A stretch of DNA of 64,000 nt from Microcella daejeonensis (GTDB lineage: Bacteria; Actinomycetota; Actinomycetes; Actinomycetales; Microbacteriaceae): the NCBI RefSeq assembly GCF_026625045.1, contig NZ_CP113089.1:1612001-1676000 (forward strand), written 5' to 3'. Every line of letters starts with the position of its first letter. Within the stretch, counting starts at the first letter, position 1. Made by a program: the position numbers and the translations under genes. The notes under the pieces were generated by a model, which did not search any database, was not told where the DNA came from, and saw only the letters and a program-made list of their open reading frames with translations. Below, in pieces: positions 42,482 through 51,459 of this stretch.

Positions 42482-42940
42482 GGCATCCCGCCCGCCTGCC
42501 CGCCCCTGTCGGCCCGCACCGCCTCGCACCGCGCTTGCCTCGGCGCCGGCGGGGCTGAGCCGTGTCCGGGATCAGGATGGCCTTCGCGCGTCGTGACGGC
42601 GTGCGGGGCGACACGCCGTGTTCGACCTCTCGACTCCTGATCGTGGGGACGCGCGGGCGCGGATGCTGGCGAACGTCAGGGTGGGGAAACCCTCGTGGGT
42701 TGTGTGCGATCAAGGCTCCGGAGCTTTGACGGCACACAGCCGCAGAGGGAAGCCACGCCCCTTCGTGCGGACGGCCCAGCCGACACGCCGACCCCGGGGA
42801 TCGACTCGCCGCGTTCCATACCCGCGCGTCCGAACGCACGCGACGCGGTGCGGTGCGGTGCGACGAGCGAGCCGGCCCATCCGGGTCCAGCCCGCGTCTC
42901 CACCGCAGCGCGGCCGCGGCGCGCGGCGGCCGATCGCCCC
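42482..42940. other. 459-base intergenic region without a convincing gene
   Basis: It lies between convergent stop codons. No frame has coding character. It contains the second copy of the dispersed palindrome (42684-42754) and GC-rich spacer DNA with a short GCGGT triplication (GGTGCGGTGCGGTGCG) near 42850. Confidence 0.6.
42684..42754. repeat. Dispersed palindromic element, copy 2
   Basis: The core at 42701-42738 is a 38-base palindrome with 16 of 19 pairs, sharing TCAAGGCTCCGGAGC with the copy at 9537-9570. Outer arms (GGGAAACCCTC and GAGGGAAGCC) also correspond to those of copy 1. Differences between the copies are spread along both arms. Confidence 0.7.
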
Positions 42941-43375
42941 CTACCGGCTCGCGCCGATCACCAGATCGACCCGCCAGCCCTTCTTCGTCTCGACGACCTT
43001 GACCGGGATGCGCGGCTTGTCGCCGCGGCCGTCCAGGCGGCGCACCGCCTCGTCGTAGACGCCCTCGAGCCCGCGCGGCACGACGCCGACGACGCCCGAG
43101 ACGCGGCGGCCCGCGAAGACCCGCACCTCGATCGGCGCATCCACGCCCTCCTGCTGCACGGTGCGCGCCGGGGTCGCCGTCATCAGCAGCTCCGGGTCCT
43201 CCGCGGCGAGCGCGGCGATCTCGTCCTGGTGCGGGGTCGCGTCGGCGAGCCGCATGGTCAGGTCGCGCTTCTTCGGCACGAGGTCGTAGTCGTAGCCGTC
43301 GAGCGAGTCGGTGCCGCGGTCGTCCTTCGGCAGGGTCAGATCGCCGTACTCGGGCTTCTTGCGGAACAGGGCCAT
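42941..43375 (-). CDS. Hypothetical protein
   Basis: A 144-residue soluble protein that I do not recognise. It begins MALFRKKPEYGDLTLPKDDRG and has a charged N-terminus, a middle part (PIEVRVFAGRRVSGVVGVVPRGLEGVYDEAVRRL) and a beta-like end (KPRIPVKVVETKKGWRVDLVIGASR). No signal peptide or membrane helix is visible. GGGAGGA 10 bases before the ATG is a strong ribosome-binding site and sets the start. Codon bias is that of a real gene. It stands alone between the ABC-F and F420-dependent dehydrogenase genes. Confidence 0.8.
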   Translation of the reverse strand: MALFRKKPEYGDLTLPKDDRGTDSLDGYDYDLVPKKRDLTMRLADATPHQDEIAALAAEDPELLMTATPARTVQQEGVDAPIEVRVFAGRRVSGVVGVVPRGLEGVYDEAVRRLDGRGDKPRIPVKVVETKKGWRVDLVIGASR

Positions 43376-43487
43376 GACCCGATCCTCCCAGACGCGGGTG
43401 AGGTGCGGCGAGGGCCGCAGCATCCCGCCGCCCCCGCGGCAGCGGCGTCAGCCACCCCGACGGCGACGGCGAACCCGGGATGCCCGG

Positions 43488-44525
43488 CTACGCCCCCTGG
43501 GCCGCGTCGAACTCGGCGACCGCCGCCCGCAGCCGCGGCACGACCTCGCTGCCGTACAGCTCGAGGAACCGCGCCTGATCGTTGCCGGGAGCGTGGAAGA
43601 CCAGATGCCGGAACCCCATGCGCACGTAGTCCATGACCCGGCCGACGTGCTCGTCGGGGTCGGTGGAGACGATCCAGCGCGAGGCGGCGCGCTCGAGCGG
43701 CAGCTGGTCGGCGAGGCGCTCCATCTCGCGCGGGTCCTCGACGCCCATCTTCTCGTCGGGGCTGAGCGCGAGGGCGGCCCAGTTGCGGGTGTCCTCCATG
43801 GCGCGCTGGCGGTCGGTGTCGAACGACACCTTCATCTCGATGAGGGTGTCGACCGTGCCCGGAACGCGCTCACCCTTCTCCAGGCCCTCCTGGAAGGCCG
43901 GCAGCAGGTTGTCCGTGTACAGCGAGGGCGCCTTGCCCGAGGTGGTGATCCAGCCGTCGGCGATGCGGCCGCCGAGACGGGTGGCGGCGGGGCCCGAGGC
44001 GCCGATGTAGATCGGCACCTTGACCTCGGGGCGGTCGTAGATGGTGACGGAGTCGGTGCGGTAGTACTCGCCCTCGTGCGTCACGCGCTCCTCCTTCCAG
44101 AGGCGCTCGATGAGCAGCACGGCCTCCTTGAGGCGGGCGAAGCGCTCCTTGATGTCGGGCCACTCGAATCCGAGCGGCGCTTCGTTGAGCGACTCGCCCG
44201 TGCCGACGCCGAGGATGACGCGGCCGGGGAACAGCTGCCCGAGCGTGCCGAAGGCCTGCGCGACCATCGCCGGGTGGTGGCGGAACGTCGGGGTCAGCAC
44301 CGAGGTGCCCATGACGATGCGCTCCGTCTTCGCGCCGAGCGCGCCGAGCCAGGCGATCGCCGCGGGCGCGTGCCCGTCGGTGTGCTTCCACGGCTGCAGG
44401 TGGTCCGAGATGAACACCGACTCGAAGCCGGCCTGCTCGGCGAGCACCCCGTAGTCGAGCAGCCGCTTCGGCGCGAACTGCTCGCTCGACGCCTTGTACC
44501 CGATGCGGAACGGAACCGTGGTCAT
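43488..44525 (-). CDS. fgd: F420-dependent glucose-6-phosphate dehydrogenase / LLM-class oxidoreductase
   Basis: A 345-residue luciferase-like monooxygenase-fold enzyme very close to Fgd, which oxidises glucose-6-phosphate and reduces coenzyme F420. Diagnostic blocks are FRIGYKASSEQFAPKRLLDYGVLAEQAGFESVFISDHLQPWKHTDGHAP (active-site His and Trp), MGTSVLTPTFRHHPAMVAQAFGTLGQLFPGRVILGVGTGESLNEAP, and KVPIYIGASGPAATRLGGRIADGWITTSGK with the Lys that contacts phosphate. GGAGAAGC precedes the ATG. If functional, the host makes F420; the PPOX protein at 47163 is a possible user of the reduced cofactor. Confidence 0.9.
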   Translation of the reverse strand: MTTVPFRIGYKASSEQFAPKRLLDYGVLAEQAGFESVFISDHLQPWKHTDGHAPAAIAWLGALGAKTERIVMGTSVLTPTFRHHPAMVAQAFGTLGQLFPGRVILGVGTGESLNEAPLGFEWPDIKERFARLKEAVLLIERLWKEERVTHEGEYYRTDSVTIYDRPEVKVPIYIGASGPAATRLGGRIADGWITTSGKAPSLYTDNLLPAFQEGLEKGERVPGTVDTLIEMKVSFDTDRQRAMEDTRNWAALALSPDEKMGVEDPREMERLADQLPLERAASRWIVSTDPDEHVGRVMDYVRMGFRHLVFHAPGNDQARFLELYGSEVVPRLRAAVAEFDAAQGA

Positions 44526-44697
44526 GCTTCTCCTCGTGCGCGGTCGACCGGGCGAGCGCCCGTCTCTGCAGACTACGGGGATGCCCCGCGGCGCTGCGTG
44601 CGAATCCGCGCAGAGGGCGGCGCGACCGTGGTAGGCATGACGGCGGGCGACGGCGCCGGGATGCTCGGCGCGGGCCTGCTGTCGAGGGGAGCATCCA

Positions 44698-45486
44698 TTG
44701 CACGCAACGGGCCGTACCGCGCTCATCACCGGCGGCGCCTCAGGGCTCGGCCGCGCGACCGCCGAGCGGATGCTCGCCGCGGGCAGCTCGGTCGTCATCG
44801 CCGACCTCCCCGGCTCGCCGGGCGCGGCGCTCGCCGAGGCCTGGAACGCCGAGCACGGGCCGGATCGCGCCCGCTTCGCGCCCACCGACGTCACCGACGA
44901 GGCTCAGGTGAAGGCTGCGGTCGACGCGGCGAGCGACCTGGGCCGCCTCGACGTGCTCGTCGCCTGCGCCGGCATCGTGCGCGGGGCGCGGGTCGTCGGG
45001 CGCTCGGGCCCGTTCCCGCTCGACGTCTGGCGGCAGGTCGTCGACATCAACCTCACCGGCACCTTCACGGCAGTGAGCCTCGCGGCCGCGCGCATGGCCG
45101 AGCAGGGCGCGGCCTCCGCCGATGGCGAGGAGGAGAACGGCGTCATCGTCATGACCGCCTCGGTCGCCGCCTTCGACGGGCAGGTCGGGCAGGCGGCGTA
45201 CTCGGCGTCGAAGGGCGGCGTGGTCGGGCTCGTGCTGCCGCTCGCGCGCGACCTGGCGCAGCACCGCATCCGGGTGATGGCGATCGCGCCGAGCCTGTTC
45301 CGCACGCCGATGGCCGAGGCCCTGCCCGAGGAGGCGCTCGCCTCGCTCGAGGAGCAGACGCTGCACCCGCACCGGCTGGGCAGGCCCGAGGAGTACGCGG
45401 CGCTCGTGCAGCATATCGTCGAGAACCCGATGCTCAACGGCGAGACCATCCGGCTCGACGGCGCGGTGCGCATGGCCCCGCGGTAG
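44698..45486 (+). CDS. SDR family oxidoreductase
   Basis: A 262-residue short-chain dehydrogenase. The NAD(P) loop TGGASGLG is at residues 11-18, the NAG-like motif is VACAGIV near 83, and YSASK near 166 holds the catalytic Tyr and Lys. The overall plan and the LHPHRLGRPEEYAALVQHIVENPMLNGETIRLDGAVRM end resemble type II 3-hydroxyacyl-CoA dehydrogenases, so a role in fatty or branched acyl-CoA oxidation is plausible. It starts at TTG, supported by GAGGGG 7 bases upstream and by the fold beginning at residue 8; no ATG or GTG in frame fits. Confidence 0.9.
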   Translation: MHATGRTALITGGASGLGRATAERMLAAGSSVVIADLPGSPGAALAEAWNAEHGPDRARFAPTDVTDEAQVKAAVDAASDLGRLDVLVACAGIVRGARVVGRSGPFPLDVWRQVVDINLTGTFTAVSLAAARMAEQGAASADGEEENGVIVMTASVAAFDGQVGQAAYSASKGGVVGLVLPLARDLAQHRIRVMAIAPSLFRTPMAEALPEEALASLEEQTLHPHRLGRPEEYAALVQHIVENPMLNGETIRLDGAVRMAPR

Positions 45487-45551
45487 TCGCGCTCGCCCCG
45501 CACGCCGCCCGCTCGCAGCGCACGCCGCCCGCCCGCCTCAGCCCCGCGCCC

Positions 45552-45557
45552 TACGAT
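45552..45557 (+). promoter_or_regulatory. -10 element of the small membrane protein gene
   Basis: TACGAT ends 6 bases before the ATG at 45564. Confidence 0.5.
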
Positions 45558-45563
45558 GAACTC

Positions 45564-45965
45564 ATGACCGAGCCGCTCGACGCCATCGCCCTCGCGGCGG
45601 AGGTCATCGCCTGGCTCACCCTCCCCATCGGCGTCGTGCTGCTCGCGATCGGCTTCGGCCGCCGCGCGTGGGCGAACCGCTACCGCAGCGCGAAGGCCGT
45701 CATCACGAACGTCGACGACCGCGACGCGAAGCTGCGCTGGTTCGGCGAGGAGGGCGACGTGCACGAGACGGTCTCGCCGCTGACGGGTCCCATCCCGGCG
45801 GTGGGGGATGCCCGCACCGTGTGGATCCACCCCGCGCGCCCCGGCAGCGCGCGACTCGACACCCCTGTGCACGATGGTCGCGCCCTGCTGCTGCTCGGCT
45901 GGATCCTGACGGGCGTCGGTGTGATCGGCATCCTCGTCTCGAATCTGATGCCGTTCTTCCAGTGA
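45564..45965 (+). CDS. Two-helix membrane protein (DUF3592-like)
   Basis: A 133-residue protein with helices at about residues 8-35 and 105-130 and a soluble beta-rich middle (RSAKAVITNVDDRDAKLRWFGEEGDVHETVSPLTGPIPAVGDARTVWIHPARPGSARLD). This layout is that of DUF3592 proteins. The function is unknown. It has its own leaderless promoter and ends 20 bases before the convergent MarR gene. Confidence 0.8.
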   Translation: MTEPLDAIALAAEVIAWLTLPIGVVLLAIGFGRRAWANRYRSAKAVITNVDDRDAKLRWFGEEGDVHETVSPLTGPIPAVGDARTVWIHPARPGSARLDTPVHDGRALLLLGWILTGVGVIGILVSNLMPFFQ

Positions 45966-45984
45966 GCTGCGGCGGGATGCTCCG

Positions 45985-46488
45985 CTAGACGGTGCCGTCG
46001 AAGCCCGCGCCGAGCGTGCGCAGCAGTGCAGCGAGCTTCTCCTGCTCGGCCCGCCCGAGGCCGCTGAGCAGCCCCGCCTCGGCGACGACGAGCTCGGCGA
46101 TGGCGCGGTCGACGCGCTCGGTGCCCTGCGCGGTCATGCGCACGATGATGCCGCGGCCGTCGTTGGGGTCGGTGCGGCGCTCGACGAGGCCGCGGGTGGC
46201 GAGCCGGTCGATGCGGTTCGTCATGGTGCCGCTCGACACCATCGTCTGGCGCAGCAGCGAGGTGGGGCTCAGCTCGTAGGGGGTGCCGGCGCGGCGCAGG
46301 GCGGCGAGCACGTCGAACTCCCACGACTCGAGCCCGCTGACGGCGAAGGCGGCCTTGCGCGCGCGGTCGAGGTGGCGGGCGATGCGCCCGAGCCGCGAGA
46401 GCACGTGCAGCGGAGCGAAGTCGAGGTCGGGCCGCTCGCGCTGCCAGGCGTCGACGATGCGGTCGACGTCATCGGCGGGGGCGGTCAT
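45985..46488 (-). CDS. MarR family transcriptional regulator
   Basis: A 167-residue winged-helix regulator. The DNA-binding part is SGLESWEFDVLAALRRAGTPYELSPTSLLRQTMVSSGTMTNRIDRLATRGLVERRTDPNDGRGIIVRMTAQG (residues 50-125), with the usual dimer helices at both ends. Its target is not apparent, since neighbours do not form an operon with it. GATAAT on the minus strand ends 6 bases before the ATG, indicating a leaderless transcript. It lies just upstream of tRNA-Gln, in the opposite direction. Confidence 0.92.
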   Translation of the reverse strand: MTAPADDVDRIVDAWQRERPDLDFAPLHVLSRLGRIARHLDRARKAAFAVSGLESWEFDVLAALRRAGTPYELSPTSLLRQTMVSSGTMTNRIDRLATRGLVERRTDPNDGRGIIVRMTAQGTERVDRAIAELVVAEAGLLSGLGRAEQEKLAALLRTLGAGFDGTV

Positions 46489-46494
46489 GGCTCC

Positions 46495-46500
46495 ATTATC
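46495..46500 (-). promoter_or_regulatory. -10 element of the MarR gene
   Basis: GATAAT on the minus strand, 6 bases before the ATG at 46488. It is the most AT-rich -10 of the leaderless set. Confidence 0.5.
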
Positions 46501-46543
46501 GGGGGCGGTCGTCGCCGGGATGCGCCGGGTGCCGTCTGGCAGA

Positions 46544-46561
46544 CTTGAGCGGCGCCCGAGG
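46544..46561. repeat. 18-bp direct repeat, left copy (before tRNA-Gln)
   Basis: CTTGAGCGGCGCCCGAGG, just upstream of the tRNA gene. An identical copy lies at 47643-47660, and similarity continues for 8 more bases with two mismatches. Confidence 0.8.
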
Positions 46562-46567
46562 GCGCGT

Positions 46568-46642
46568 TCCGCCTTGGTGTAACGGCAGCACGACAGCCTT
46601 TGGAGCTGTTAGGACCAGGTTCGAATCCTGGAGGCGGAGCCA
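46568..46642 (+). tRNA. tRNA-Gln (anticodon TTG)
   Basis: A full cloverleaf can be drawn. The acceptor stem is TCCGCCT with AGGCGGA, followed by discriminator G and an encoded CCA (46640-46642). The anticodon stem is ACAGC/GCTGT (46593-46597 with 46605-46609) with loop CTTTGGA, giving anticodon TTG (46600-46602), which reads CAA. The T arm contains GGTTCGAATCC. Its 3' part is partly duplicated at 47106-47137. Confidence 0.95.
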
Positions 46643-46813
46643 CGATCGATCCTGGTAGCTCAGCTTGTCGACGAGCCTCAACCCGCTACGAGCGTCCGGG
46701 CCAGACCTCGCTTGACGGAGTCAGGCTGAATAGATCGTCGGCCGGTGCCTTCGCCAAGTTGGTTGAGACCGTCGATGCGAGGTGGCAGAGGCGCCTCATG
46801 GCGAAGCGATGGC

Positions 46814-47053
46814 TCAGCGTGAAGGTCTGGCGAGGACGGCTTGGCGGATGCCCATCACGAGGAAGAAAGCTCCGATCGCGATGCAGCCGACCCCGAGGCC
46901 CCAGAGGGGAATGCCCAGCAAACCCGCGACACCCGGCCCTTCTGTGCCGTTGCGATCGGGGTGGACGACAGCGATGAGTCCGAGAGCAATCGCGATGATG
47001 CCCGGAACGATTCCGTACGCAGGATGCGTGAAGTGCTTTCCTTTTTGCGACAC
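46814..47053 (-). CDS. Small two-helix membrane protein
   Basis: A 79-residue protein with two hydrophobic helices, IVPGIIAIALGLIAVV (residues 15-30) and GLGVGCIAIGAFFLVMGI (52-69), basic ends and no recognised domain. It begins at GTG. The base and codon use (CAAAAAGGAAAG near the start) is clearly less GC-rich than in surrounding genes. It is the only plausible gene between tRNA-Gln and the partial tRNA duplicate, so it may be cargo left from an integrated element. Function unknown. Confidence 0.6.
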   Translation of the reverse strand: MSQKGKHFTHPAYGIVPGIIAIALGLIAVVHPDRNGTEGPGVAGLLGIPLWGLGVGCIAIGAFFLVMGIRQAVLARPSR

Positions 47054-47105
47054 GAGTTCTCTCAGTCATCGTCGTTAGGCAGTGCGGACCAACCTACCGA
47101 TCGCG

Positions 47106-47137
47106 AGGACCAGGTTCGAATCGTTGAGGCGGAGCAA
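47106..47137. repeat. Partial duplicate of the tRNA-Gln 3' end
   Basis: 29 of 32 bases match 46611-46642. The first 17 (AGGACCAGGTTCGAATC) are identical, then mismatches break the T-stem pairing, so this is not a functional tRNA part. The pair of sites looks like attL and attR around about 460 bases. Confidence 0.75.
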
Positions 47138-47162
47138 CGGCGGGCGATCGCGCCGACGGCTC

Positions 47163-47558
47163 TCAGCCGCGGGCGGGTCGCATGCCGCCCGAGCCGAGCA
47201 CGCGCTCGACCGCGAGCTCGAGCACGACTCGGTGCGGGTTCGGCCGTGGTTGCCGATACCGCACGGTGTAGAGCTCGACGGCGAGCGCGACCCGCTCCGG
47301 GTCGTCGCTCACGACGACGGGCCCCTCGAAGCTGATCCAGCGCGCTCCGTCGACGCTGCTGAGGGATGCCCGGCCCGACCGCTGCGCATTGACGAACTTC
47401 TGCGAGCCGCCGCTGCCGATCACGCGCACCACGCCGTCGAGGTAGGTCATGCCGACGGGCACCGAGTGGATGCGTCCGTCGCGCCCGATCGTGGACAGAG
47501 TCGCGAGGTGCCGCTCGGTGAGGAACTCGAGTGCGGCGTCCGTCAGTCGCGTGTCCAT
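47163..47558 (-). CDS. PPOX class, probably F420-dependent, oxidoreductase
   Basis: A 131-residue split-barrel protein of the pyridoxamine-phosphate-oxidase-like family. DAALEFLTERHLATLSTIGRDGRIHSVPVGMTYLDGVVRVIGSGGSQKFVNAQRSGRASLSSVDG covers the core, in the form of the short F420-dependent TIGR03618-like subgroup, and VVLELAVERVLGSGG ends it. Members bind F420 or FMN and reduce small molecules. Which cofactor is used cannot be decided from sequence alone; an Fgd homologue in the same region makes F420 plausible. The flanking tRNA duplication and 18-bp repeat suggest this stretch is accessory. Confidence 0.85.
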   Translation of the reverse strand: MDTRLTDAALEFLTERHLATLSTIGRDGRIHSVPVGMTYLDGVVRVIGSGGSQKFVNAQRSGRASLSSVDGARWISFEGPVVVSDDPERVALAVELYTVRYRQPRPNPHRVVLELAVERVLGSGGMRPARG

Positions 47559-47642
47559 GGGCGAGGAAGTTCCGATCTGCTGGGAGAAGGTGTCCGTCGA
47601 GAGGCTACGTCGTCGTCATGAGCGCGCGGCGATCGCGACGGG

Positions 47643-47660
47643 CTTGAGCGGCGCCCGAGG
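47643..47660. repeat. 18-bp direct repeat, right copy
   Basis: Identical to 46544-46561, in the gap between the rsgA stop and the PPOX gene. Confidence 0.8.
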
Positions 47661-47679
47661 ACGCGGTCCCGACCGGCGC

Positions 47680-48666
47680 TCAGTGCCCGCGCGCCCGGCG
47701 GTACTCGCGGGACTTCCTCGTCCACTCGCGATCCTTGTCGCGCTGTTGGGGCCCGCGCTTGGCCTCGTGGTGCCGCGCCTCCCGCTCGAGATGCTGCATG
47801 CTGCTGAGGCGGTCGGCGTCGAGCGCGCCATCCGCAACGGCCGCGACGACTGCGCACCCCGGCTCGTGCGCGTGCGTGCAGTCCGAGAAGCGGCAGGCGG
47901 CGGCGACCTGCGCGACGTCGTCGAAGACGCGCTCGAGATCGCCGGCCTCGACCTCCATCCCCAGTTCGCGCACGCCCGGAGTGTCGATCAGGCAGCCCCC
48001 GCCCGGAAGCTCCACCAACTCCCGGTGCGTCGTGGTGTGCCGACCCTTGAGGTCGCGCTCGCGCGTCGCGCCGACCGCCTGCGCGTCCGTGCCGAGCAGC
48101 GCGTTCAGCAGCGACGACTTGCCGACCCCGGAATGACCGATGATCACGGCGGTGCCGTGCTGCGCGATGAGGTCGCGCAGCTCCTGAACGCCCGAGCCGT
48201 CGTCGGCGCTGGTGACGATGATCGGGATGCCCGGCGCCAGCCCTTCCATCGCGCCTCGCAGCTCGGCGAGCGCCTCCCCGGTGACCAGATCGGCCTTGGT
48301 CACGAGGAAGCAGGGTTTCGCGCCCGACGCCCACCCCAGTGCCGCGAGCCTCTCGATCACGTGGGGTCGGGGCCCGGCCGGGGCCGGGAGTGCGAGCAGC
48401 ACCACATCGATGTTCGCCGCGAGCACCTGCGTGAACGGAGGGGCGGACGTGGCCCGCGCGAGACGAGAGGTGCGCGGCAGTCGTTCGATCTCGCCGTAGG
48501 GCGTGAAGCGCACGATGTCGCCGACGGCGAGGCCGAGCGCGGAGAGAGCCGGTGTGACGGGAAGGGCCGTTTCGACGCACCCCAACCTCGTGAGGCGGAT
48601 GCGGTTGCGGTCGACCCGCACGACGCGGCCGAGGTCGGGGGAGGCCGACAGAGCGTTCTGCTGCAT
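47680..48666 (-). CDS. rsgA: Ribosome small-subunit-dependent GTPase A
   Basis: RsgA is a circularly permuted GTPase that helps mature the 30S subunit. The 328-residue protein has an OB-like N-terminus, G4 TKAD at residues 123-126, G1 GHSGVGKSS at 177-185, a GRHTTTHREL switch region and G3 DTPGVRELG, then the zinc-binding CRFSDCTHAHEPGC near 268. It is complete, with a basic C-terminal tail. A GTG three codons upstream is possible, but TACGGT overlaps it and ends 7 bases before the ATG at 48666, which is therefore chosen. Codon use is slightly more relaxed than the window average. Confidence 0.94.
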   Translation of the reverse strand: MQQNALSASPDLGRVVRVDRNRIRLTRLGCVETALPVTPALSALGLAVGDIVRFTPYGEIERLPRTSRLARATSAPPFTQVLAANIDVVLLALPAPAGPRPHVIERLAALGWASGAKPCFLVTKADLVTGEALAELRGAMEGLAPGIPIIVTSADDGSGVQELRDLIAQHGTAVIIGHSGVGKSSLLNALLGTDAQAVGATRERDLKGRHTTTHRELVELPGGGCLIDTPGVRELGMEVEAGDLERVFDDVAQVAAACRFSDCTHAHEPGCAVVAAVADGALDADRLSSMQHLEREARHHEAKRGPQQRDKDREWTRKSREYRRARGH

Positions 48667-48673
48667 GACGATC

Positions 48674-48679
48674 ACCGTA
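48674..48679 (-). promoter_or_regulatory. -10 element of rsgA
   Basis: TACGGT on the minus strand, 7 bases before the ATG at 48666. It overlaps the alternative GTG, which it rules out. Confidence 0.5.
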
Positions 48680-48763
48680 GATGATTCCTCACGAGCAGGG
48701 CCGCGCGGTGATGCAACCGTGACGAACGGAGGGTGCAGGAGCCTGCGGCCCTCGTCAGGGGGC

Positions 48764-48769
48764 TACGCT
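48764..48769 (+). promoter_or_regulatory. -10 element of the methyltransferase gene
   Basis: TACGCT ends 6 bases before the ATG at 48776. Confidence 0.5.
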
Positions 48770-48775
48770 TCCGCG

Positions 48776-49498
48776 ATGCCCGACTACGACCCGCGACTCG
48801 TCGCGCTCTACGACGACGACAACCCCGACGGCGAGGATCACCGTTTCTACCGAGGGCTCATCGACCGGGAGTCGGCGGCCGCGGTTCTCGACCTGGGGTG
48901 CGGCACGGGCATCCTCACGGTCACGCTCGCGGCGACCGACCGCCGGGTCGTCGGCGTCGACCCCTCCGAACGGATGATCGGGTACGCGCGCGCTCGAGCC
49001 GGTGCCGACCGTGTGGAATGGGTCGATGGCGACAGCCGCGACCTGCCGTCCGGGCCGTTCGACGCGGCGATCATGACGGGGAACGTCGCGCAGCACATCA
49101 CCGGCGATGATTGGTCGCGCACTCTCGATGACATCCGAGCGCGCATGCCCATCGGCGGGCTGCTGGCCTTCGAGGCGCGCAATCCCAGCCGTCGCCCATG
49201 GGAGGACTGGGTCGCGGCGGGCCGCACCGTGCGGGACACTCGCCTCGGCAGCGTCGAGGAGTGGTACGAAGCTGCCGAAGGCCATGCCGGCATCGTCCGC
49301 ATCACCGCTCACACGGTCTTCGCCTCGAGCGGCGACCACGTCGTGCACGAGTTCGATCTCGCCTTCCGCGATCGCGCGACGCTGGAGCGCCACCTGACCG
49401 CTTCGGGATTCGCGGTGGAGGCGGTGCACGGCGACTGGCGGGGCACCCCGTTCTCCGGCGAGCAGTCGCTGATGATCGTCGAGGCGCGCGCGGTCTGA
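48776..49498 (+). CDS. Class I SAM-dependent methyltransferase
   Basis: A 240-residue methyltransferase. Motif I LDLGCGTGIL is at residues 38-47, VVGVDPSERMIGYAR is motif II and FDAAIMTGNVAQHI motif IV, with a post-core insertion (RNPSRRPWEDWVAAGRTV) and a C-terminal LERHLTASGFAVEAVHGDW strand pair. Such proteins methylate small molecules; the substrate is not predictable. It stands alone with a leaderless promoter. Codon bias is weaker than in the flanking genes, in line with an accessory origin. Confidence 0.9.
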   Translation: MPDYDPRLVALYDDDNPDGEDHRFYRGLIDRESAAAVLDLGCGTGILTVTLAATDRRVVGVDPSERMIGYARARAGADRVEWVDGDSRDLPSGPFDAAIMTGNVAQHITGDDWSRTLDDIRARMPIGGLLAFEARNPSRRPWEDWVAAGRTVRDTRLGSVEEWYEAAEGHAGIVRITAHTVFASSGDHVVHEFDLAFRDRATLERHLTASGFAVEAVHGDWRGTPFSGEQSLMIVEARAV

Positions 49499-49642
49499 TC
49501 GACGACGCGTCGAGACGTGCGGCCCCGAACGATCCCCGCCATGATGTCTCTCAGCGGTTCATCGGCGCCCGCACAACGGGCTCCGCCGTGCCGCACGTCA
49601 TCCAGGGCCCCACACCGGCCCCGACCGATCGGAGCGCCGCCC

Positions 49643-51051
<1,409 letters not shown>

Positions 51052-51052
<1 letters not shown>

Positions 51053-51459
51053 TGGAGACGGTGGTCGTGCGGCAGCGCATCGCCGCGACCCGTGCCGAGG
51101 CGATGACCGTGGCCGCAGACCTCGCGCGGCTGCCCGAGTGGGCATCCGGCTTCGCGACCTCGGCGCGCCCCGACCCGGCCGAGGCCGACGTCTGGCTCGT
51201 CGACGCGCCGTTCGGCACCGTGCGGGCGCGGTTCCAGGTCGACGTCGAACGGGGCATCCTCGATCACGACGTCACGATGCCCGACGGCGCGCTCGTGCAC
51301 AACCGCCTGCGCATCGAGGCCGCGGGTGACGCGAGCGAGGCCGTATTCACCCTCGTGCGCCAGCCCGGCATGTCCGACGCCGAGCTCGCCGCCGACGAGG
51401 TCGCCGTGCGCGCCGACCTGTCACGTCTCGCCGCCCTGTGCGAGAGGATGGGGGGATGA
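51052..51459 (+). CDS. SRPBCC family protein
   Basis: A 135-residue protein of the START/Bet v1-like superfamily (polyketide cyclase/dehydrase-like). It begins METVVVRQRIAATRAEAMTVAADLARLPEWASGF, the usual first strand and helices, and ends in a long helix (MSDAELAADEVAVRADLSRLAALCERM). Such proteins bind hydrophobic ligands; the ligand is unknown. Its ATG overlaps the sdaA stop and its own stop overlaps the glmU ATG (ATGA), so sdaA, this gene and glmU are translationally coupled. Confidence 0.85.

Noticed and set aside
46653..46690. Second tRNA-like start (TGGTAGCTCAG) just after tRNA-Gln
   Set aside because: No acceptor, anticodon or T-arm pairing can be completed downstream.
49517..49642. 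Upstream ATG start for sdaA at 49517
   Set aside because: It adds 42 Arg/Pro/Ser-rich residues unlike the family; the GTG at 49643 has a well-spaced ribosome-binding site.
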